Source of the DNA: Ramlibacter sp.
GTDB taxonomy: Bacteria; Pseudomonadota; Gammaproteobacteria; Burkholderiales; Burkholderiaceae_C
Assembly: GCF_028291745.1 (NCBI RefSeq)
Contig: NZ_JAQGNQ010000065.1
Location: 1-51,403 of the forward strand
Length of the DNA: 51,403 bases
Direction: 5' to 3'
Position 1 is the stretch's first letter; each line of letters starts with the position of its first letter. The translations under genes were made by a program, and so were the position numbers. The notes under the pieces are model-generated. The model saw only the letters and a program-made list of their open reading frames with translations, was not told where the DNA came from and did not search any database. This document shows, one piece after another, positions 46,965 to 51,403 of the stretch.

Positions 46965-48839
46965 TCATTCGTTGCGGATCGTGATCCGCGCGTGCTCGCT
47001 GATGCCGATCACGTTGAAGAACGCGGCCACCAGCCGGTGGACGTCCGAGAACTGCACCTGGCGCCCTTCGGCCACGCGCGCAGTCACCCAATTCAACAGC
47101 GTGCCGGCGGCCGTGAAGTCGATGCGCATCAAGCGCCCGCACGAGATGATCATGATGTCGGCTTCTTCGAGCTTGGCGTCCAGCAGCTCCAGCGCTTCCT
47201 TGCCGTCGCCGAGGATCTGGCCCGAGAGCTCCACAGTCGCCACGCTGGAGAGCTGCGAGCTCAGGGGCGACAACTGCGACTCGCCATAGTTCATGAGGCT
47301 GGACACCACCGAATCGCGGAAGGCCTCGCCGACGATCGTGTTGCGGGTGGCGTAGCTGCCGTCCGCCTGCATGGCCTTGTAGTCGGAACGCGCACTCTCC
47401 CAGGAGGGCGGCGAGACCTCGTAGGTCACGCAATAGTCGAGGGCCACCAGCTCGAATTCGTCGGGGCGGTGCATCACGCGCAGCACTTCCATCCGCAGCT
47501 TCCACCAGCCCGGATTGACGGCGCGGTCGCTGGAAGGCGTCGCGTCCTTCAGCACCTTCTCCAGCGACTCGGCGCCGATGAAGCGCAGCTGGATGTTCTG
47601 GCTCGCCCACTGCGTGAAGGTTCTGGTCAGCGGCTCGATCGCGGACTCCACGATCGAGTTGAGCTTGGTCCAGTTCAACTTGTGCGGCGGGGTCGAACGC
47701 GCGACGGCCGCATTGAGCGCGGCCAGCGTCTGCGTGCCGAAGATCGCGGGACAATTCCAGTCCGCCACCTGGTGGCCTGGCGTGGCGACGGCCTGGGTCG
47801 GCGCGTTCAGGCGGCCGATGATGTCGGGCATCGAGAACCACTGCGGTGCCGAGCGGCCGAAGCGGCCGGCGAAGTCCATCGCCGCTGCCTCGAAGCGGTC
47901 TTGCCAGCCCGCGGCGCGGTACAGGTCGAACAGCGTCAGCCAGGTTTCGTCGTGGTTGACGCGGGAGCCTTCGGGCGAGAGCACTTCCAGCAGGCCGGCC
48001 TCGGCGCCCGCGTTGTCGCCGTTGGCAAACAGGATCGAGGCCTCCTCGAGCTCCGGGTCGTGCGCGAATTCCTCGACCTGGATCGCGAACTGCTTGGAGG
48101 GCGAGAAGGTGCTCGGCGCGCCCGGCACGCTCGGCGCCCCCGCGCCGGCCAGCTCGCGCGACGTGGCGGAGGACTCGCCCAGGCGCGACGCCGGCGCCGC
48201 CCCGGGCCGCGTGGGCGGCACCAGCCGATTGAGCGGCGTGGGTTCGGGCTGCGGCACCGGTGCCGGCGTGCCCATCGGCTGCGTGATGGCGGGGAGATCC
48301 GACTCGAGCATGCCCGACGCCCCGCCCGGCGCCAGCGTGTCGGCGCCATCCAGGTCGTCGGGCGAGGTGCGCGTGTAGCTCGCGCCGGCGGGCGGCTGCT
48401 GCCGCAGGGCGTCCGGCGACATGTGCGAGGACATCGTGAAGCCGCTGCCCGGCGCCGGTTGCTGCGTGGTGTTGCCATGCTTGGTCTTCCACCATTGCAT
48501 GGACATCTGCGCCTCGATCTCGTCGATCTTCTTCAGCGTGGTGGCGCGGTCGTCCGGCTTGGACGGCATCGAGCTCTGGAAGAACGAAGGCCGCAGGCCG
48601 GGGTCGGATCCGGCCAGCACCTCGCTGCGGCGCATCTTGCGCAGCATGTCGAACTCCCGCTTGCGCACGAAGTCGTTGCGCCGCTTGCGCTCGATCATCT
48701 CCTTGAGCATCTGCTTGGAGTACGAGCTCTCGCGGTCGGCTTCGCCTTCGCCCTCGTTGAAGCCGCTGCCCGGATTGCGGACGAACCGCACCACCCGCGA
48801 CAACAAGCCCTGGGGTGCGGAATCGTCTTTCTGCGCCAT
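46965..48839 (-). CDS. STAS-domain protein with TPR-like region
   Basis: Predicted soluble protein of 624 aa. Residues 1-110 are charged and helical (QMLKEMIERKRRNDFVRKRE). Residues 120-240 are low-complexity and Pro/Ala/Ser-rich. Residues 250-320 resemble a TPR or FimV-type helical repeat (HDPELEEASILFANGDNAGA). The C-terminal part (about 520-624) looks like a STAS domain (ATVELSGQILGDGKEALELL, then RIDFTAAGTLLNWV). The usual phosphorylatable Ser of SpoIIAA is not obvious. It starts with MAQKDDSAPQ at 48839, 42 nt after dksA. Its role is unknown; a scaffold or regulatory protein is likely. It precedes hslVU on the same strand. Confidence 0.8.
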   Translation of the reverse strand: MAQKDDSAPQGLLSRVVRFVRNPGSGFNEGEGEADRESSYSKQMLKEMIERKRRNDFVRKREFDMLRKMRRSEVLAGSDPGLRPSFFQSSMPSKPDDRATTLKKIDEIEAQMSMQWWKTKHGNTTQQPAPGSGFTMSSHMSPDALRQQPPAGASYTRTSPDDLDGADTLAPGGASGMLESDLPAITQPMGTPAPVPQPEPTPLNRLVPPTRPGAAPASRLGESSATSRELAGAGAPSVPGAPSTFSPSKQFAIQVEEFAHDPELEEASILFANGDNAGAEAGLLEVLSPEGSRVNHDETWLTLFDLYRAAGWQDRFEAAAMDFAGRFGRSAPQWFSMPDIIGRLNAPTQAVATPGHQVADWNCPAIFGTQTLAALNAAVARSTPPHKLNWTKLNSIVESAIEPLTRTFTQWASQNIQLRFIGAESLEKVLKDATPSSDRAVNPGWWKLRMEVLRVMHRPDEFELVALDYCVTYEVSPPSWESARSDYKAMQADGSYATRNTIVGEAFRDSVVSSLMNYGESQLSPLSSQLSSVATVELSGQILGDGKEALELLDAKLEEADIMIISCGRLMRIDFTAAGTLLNWVTARVAEGRQVQFSDVHRLVAAFFNVIGISEHARITIRNE

Positions 48840-48881
48840 CTGTTTTTCGGGTACTGCCGCCGAAGTGGAAGGAAGGGAGGA

Positions 48882-49931
48882 TCAGTCCCCGAACATCTTC
48901 TGTTTCAGCTCCCGGCGCTGCTGCGCCTCGAGCGAGAGCGTCGCGGTCGGCCGCGCGAGCAGGCGGCCCACGCCGATCGGCTCGCCGGTCTCGTCGCAAT
49001 AGCCGTAGTCGCCGGCATCGATGCGGGCGATCGACTGCTCGATCTTCTTGAGCAGCTTGCGCTCACGGTCGCGCGTGCGCAGTTCCAGCGCATGCTCCTC
49101 CTCGATCGTCGCGCGGTCGGCGGGATCGGGGACGATGACCGTGTCCTCGCGCAGGTGCTCGGTGGTCTCGCCGGCGCTGTTCAGGATCTCCTGTTTCAGC
49201 TGCTGCAGCTTCTGGCGGAAGAACGCCATCTGCTTTTCGTTCATGTACTCCGAATCCGGCATGGCCAGCACTTCGGCATCCGAGAGTTCCTCGGCGGACT
49301 TCGTCTTCCAGTTGTTGGCCAGCTTGGGATCCTTCTTGACGGCGACAACGGGCGAGGGCGTCGGGAGAGTTTGGGTTGCCATGGGGGTGTAAGTTGCCTT
49401 GGCGGCACCGAATACGGCGGGCGCGGAGACCGGTGGCGCGGTCCTCGGGGCGGCAGGGGCCGCTGCGGGGACAGGCGCTTTCGCGGGGACCGGTTGCGCC
49501 GCGGAGGGTGGTGCCGCGGGTGAATGGGATGCCTTGGGAGGCGCGGACTTTACAGCAGCGGAGGCCGCGCCTGACTTGGCCGGGATGTTCCTGGCGGCGG
49601 CGACAACCGCCTTCGCCCCGCTGACGACTGCCTTGGCCACCGCGCCGACGACCTTGCCGGCGGCGCTCTTGGTGGGGGCGGGTGCTGTCCTGGCGGGTGT
49701 CTTGACGGCCTTGGCCGGTGGTGTGCTTTTGGCGCTCGCCTTGACGGGCGTCCTGGCGGGCGGTTTGGTGGCAGTCTTTGACACGGGCTTGGGTACGGGT
49801 TTCGCTACGGCCTTGACCGGAGTCTTTTTGGCCGCGGGCTTGGCCACTGGCCTGGCGGGCGCCTTGGCCGGTGACTTGGCTTTCGCCGCCGGCTTGGCGG
49901 CTTTGGCAACGACCTTGGGCTGAGCCTTCAC
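48882..49931 (-). CDS. dksA: DksA with Ala/Lys/Pro-rich N-terminal extension
   Basis: RNA polymerase-binding DksA, 349 aa, about twice the usual 150. The last 166 residues are canonical: coiled coil with the tip motif DPADRA (DxxDxA) and the C-terminal GDYGYCDETGEPIGVGRLLA. The zinc ligands are largely lost: the four positions are C312, T315, S333 and A336, the pattern of zinc-independent DksA2-type proteins. Residues 1-183 are an Ala/Lys/Pro extension with histone H1-like AKPAAKKTPVKA repeats. I chose GTG at 49931 (GGAG 7 nt upstream). ATG at 49985 is an alternative, and an internal ATG at 49382 would give canonical DksA alone. Only 42 nt separate it from the STAS gene. Confidence 0.85.
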   Translation of the reverse strand: MKAQPKVVAKAAKPAAKAKSPAKAPARPVAKPAAKKTPVKAVAKPVPKPVSKTATKPPARTPVKASAKSTPPAKAVKTPARTAPAPTKSAAGKVVGAVAKAVVSGAKAVVAAARNIPAKSGAASAAVKSAPPKASHSPAAPPSAAQPVPAKAPVPAAAPAAPRTAPPVSAPAVFGAAKATYTPMATQTLPTPSPVVAVKKDPKLANNWKTKSAEELSDAEVLAMPDSEYMNEKQMAFFRQKLQQLKQEILNSAGETTEHLREDTVIVPDPADRATIEEEHALELRTRDRERKLLKKIEQSIARIDAGDYGYCDETGEPIGVGRLLARPTATLSLEAQQRRELKQKMFGD

Positions 49932-50025
49932 TTCCCGTCTCCTCGCGGCGCCGGCGCTGCAGCCCTGGGGGCTGGTGCCCGCCATCCTGCCTTTCGTTGT
50001 AACTGATGCGCCGTCATGACCGCGA

Positions 50026-50031
50026 TTTATA
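50026..50031 (-). promoter_or_regulatory. Candidate -10 of the dksA promoter
   Basis: TATAAA (minus strand) is a 5 of 6 match about 95 nt before the dksA start. The -35 region at 17 nt (CGTGCA) is weak. The remaining 49932-50216 contains no gene; it also holds AAGGAGGT (50069-50062) followed by an 8-codon GTG frame, judged not convincing. Confidence 0.4.
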
Positions 50032-50216
50032 CCCTGAGTTGTGGGTTGTGCACGACCGTGGACCTCCTTTTCGTTCGGGCGCAGCCACCCCCCACTGCGA
50101 ACAGCGGATGCCGTCAGTTGCCAAAGCGAGACAAACATGGTGCGCGGGGCTGCGAAGTGCGCCAGCGTAACCCCGCGCTTTCGCGGCTACGGTTCAGACC
50201 GCGCCGCAGCGCTGCG

Positions 50217-51266
50217 TCAGACAAGGCACTGCGACAGGCCCTGCAAAAAGATGTCCTTGGGCAGGTCGATGCCGATGAAGACCATCTTGTTCTGACGGGT
50301 CTCGTCGGCGCCCCATTGCGGGCCGAGGTCGCTTCCCATCAGCTGGTGGACCCCCTGGAAGATCACCTTGCGCTCCGTGCCCTTCATGTGCAGCACTCCC
50401 TTGTAGCGCAGCATCTTGGGACCGTAGATGTTGACGATGGCGCCGAGGAAGTCCTCGAGCTTCAGCGGGTCGAAGGCACGCTCGGAGCGGAACACGAAGC
50501 TCTTGACGTCGTCGTCGTGGGCGTGGTGGTGCGGGTGGTCGCAATCGGCGCCATGCTCGTGATCGTGGTCATGGTCATGCCCTTGGTGGGCGTGGTCGTG
50601 CTCGTCTTCTTCCTTCAGGAAGTCCGGGTCGATATCGAGCTTGGCGTTCAGGTTGAAGCCGCGCAGGTCGAAGACGTCCTCGATCGGCACCTCGCCGAAG
50701 TGCACCGCCTTCTGCGGCGCCCGCGGGTTCATGTGCTTGAGGCGGTGCATCAGCGCGTCGACCTCCTCCTTGCCGACGAGGTCGGTCTTGCTGATGAAGA
50801 TCTGGTCGGCAAAACCCACCTGGCGCCGGGCCTCCTGGCGGGCATCGAGTTGCTGGTCGGCGTGCTTGGCGTCCACCAGCGTCAGGATGGAATCGAGCAG
50901 GTAGCTTTCGGCGATTTCGTCGTCCATGAAGAAGGTCTGGGCGACCGGGCCCGGGTCGGCCAGGCCGGTGGTCTCGATCACGACGCGGTCGAAATCGAGC
51001 AGGCCCTTGCGCTTCTTGGCGGCCAGCAGCTGCAGCGCCTCGCGCAGGTCCTCGCGGATCGTGCAGCAGATGCAGCCATTGCTCATCTGCACGATCTGCT
51101 CCTTGGTGTCGCTCACCAGGATGTCGCTGTCGATGTTCTCCTCGCCGAACTCGTTCTCGATGACGGCGATCTTCTGGCCGTGCGCTTCGCCCAGCACGCG
51201 TTTGAGCAGGGTGGTCTTGCCGGAACCGAGGAAGCCGGTGAGGATGGTGGCGGGGATGAGACTCAT
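50217..51266 (-). CDS. COG0523/CobW-type metal-handling GTPase
   Basis: G3E-family GTPase, 349 aa, of the COG0523 group that delivers zinc, cobalt or other metals to client proteins. The P-loop is LTGFLGSGKTTLLKRVL (residues 9-25). The metal-binding CxCC is C65-I-C67-C68. Switch and G-box regions include ENEFGEENIDSDIL, VVIETTGLADPGPVAQ and ISKTDLVGKEEVDAL. A His/Asp-rich loop near residues 220-255 (DHAHQGHDHDHDHEHG) suggests metal binding or storage. The CobW C-terminal domain follows. The ATG at 51266 directly abuts a perfect inverted repeat. Neighbouring dksA lacks zinc ligands, as in zinc-starvation gene pairs elsewhere. Which metal it handles is not shown. Confidence 0.9.
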   Translation of the reverse strand: MSLIPATILTGFLGSGKTTLLKRVLGEAHGQKIAVIENEFGEENIDSDILVSDTKEQIVQMSNGCICCTIREDLREALQLLAAKKRKGLLDFDRVVIETTGLADPGPVAQTFFMDDEIAESYLLDSILTLVDAKHADQQLDARQEARRQVGFADQIFISKTDLVGKEEVDALMHRLKHMNPRAPQKAVHFGEVPIEDVFDLRGFNLNAKLDIDPDFLKEEDEHDHAHQGHDHDHDHEHGADCDHPHHHAHDDDVKSFVFRSERAFDPLKLEDFLGAIVNIYGPKMLRYKGVLHMKGTERKVIFQGVHQLMGSDLGPQWGADETRQNKMVFIGIDLPKDIFLQGLSQCLV

Positions 51267-51283
51267 GGCCCTAGTTTAGGGCC
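51267..51283 (-). promoter_or_regulatory. Perfect inverted repeat at the COG0523 start codon
   Basis: GGCCCTA (51267-51273), 3-nt spacer, TAGGGCC (51277-51283) lies immediately next to the ATG at 51266. It contains a -10-like TAAACT ending 6 nt before the ATG, with TGGAAA 16 nt further upstream as a partial -35. It could be an operator over a leaderless promoter, or a hairpin blocking initiation. It does not match the known gamma-proteobacterial Zur box. Confidence 0.5.
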
Positions 51284-51311
51284 TGTTCACGCTATTTCCA
51301 GGGGCGCGAAG

Positions 51312-51403
51312 GGGTCGCATCGGGCGCCAATCAAGGCGCACGGGGCAGCCCGCACTCGCGTGCGGGCAAGCCGGGCAACGCGGAGTGGCGCCCGATGCGA
51401 CCC
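51312..51403. repeat. 92-nt element with perfect 18-bp inverted ends
   Basis: GGGTCGCATCGGGCGCCA (51312-51329) and TGGCGCCCGATGCGACCC (51386-51403) are perfect inverted repeats. Between them GCCCGCAC (51348-51355) and GTGCGGGC (51360-51367) form a nested 8-bp hairpin. It touches the right edge, so the arms may continue. No coding potential is seen. It could be a palindromic mobile-type repeat, a structured RNA or a bidirectional terminator. Confidence 0.7.

Noticed and set aside
50027..50069. Eight-codon GTG ORF with a perfect AAGGAGGT site upstream of dksA
   Set aside because: The ribosome site and spacing are good, but the ORF overlaps the candidate dksA -10, is very short and has no supporting feature, so chance is likely.
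50026..50216. Zur box upstream of dksA
   Set aside because: The GTTGTAAC and TTTATA sequences nearby do not form the known palindromic Zur consensus.

Overview
The window is GC-rich, gene-dense bacterial chromosome. Gene order and protein character point to a beta-proteobacterium of the Burkholderiales, most likely Comamonadaceae (Ramlibacter/Variovorax-like): a complete beta-type dcw cluster ending in lpxC, an RNB exonuclease-tonB-aroE-mtgA block, a zinc-ligand-free DksA and a DAHP synthase. This placement is inferred from content; no rRNA or marker comparison was possible. No tRNA, rRNA, CRISPR array, insertion sequence or prophage gene was seen.

Layout. 1-9000: accBC (accC runs off the left edge), a TlpA-like thioredoxin, a conserved unknown, mpl (muropeptide recycling), a second unknown with its own promoter, a DAHP synthase behind a Phe-rich leader peptide and terminator (a transcription attenuator), another unknown, and tldD. 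9000-20500: a signalling region with a hybrid histidine kinase overlapped by a GMC oxidoreductase/alpha-beta hydrolase fusion and a PhoD-like phosphatase, then two NarL-type response regulators, a second hybrid kinase, and rodA placed between the regulators. 20580-26270: a tight plus-strand run of yqiA-like esterase, RNB exoribonuclease, tonB-like, aroE, mtgA and ruvC. 26460-44733: the whole dcw cluster on the minus strand (mraZ, rsmH, ftsL, ftsI, murE, murF, mraY, murD, ftsW, murG, murC, ddl, ftsQ, ftsA, ftsZ, lpxC), mostly joined by 1-11 nt overlaps. 44967-51266: hslVU behind a candidate heat-shock promoter, a STAS-domain protein, a long DksA variant and a COG0523 metal GTPase. A large perfect inverted repeat closes the right edge.

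How it works together. Much of the window builds the cell envelope: lipid II synthesis and export (mur, mraY, murG, ftsW, rodA), polymerisation (ftsI, mtgA), recycling (mpl), division (ftsQAZL), lipid A (lpxC) and fatty acid supply (accBC). aroE and the DAHP synthase belong to the shikimate pathway.

Most notable: (1) the aromatic amino acid attenuator, whose leader segment and terminator arm are the same sequence and can compete for one partner; (2) the translationally overlapped kinase, GMC/hydrolase and PhoD-like genes, which look like an uncharacterised signalling and enzyme module; (3) -10-like hexamers 5-8 nt before the ATG of seven genes, suggesting leaderless mRNAs; (4) a 30-codon ORF overlapping the ftsZ start by ATGA; (5) a palindromic repeat read in frame inside murD; (6) a DksA with an Ala/Lys/Pro-rich extension and lost zinc ligands beside a COG0523 GTPase.
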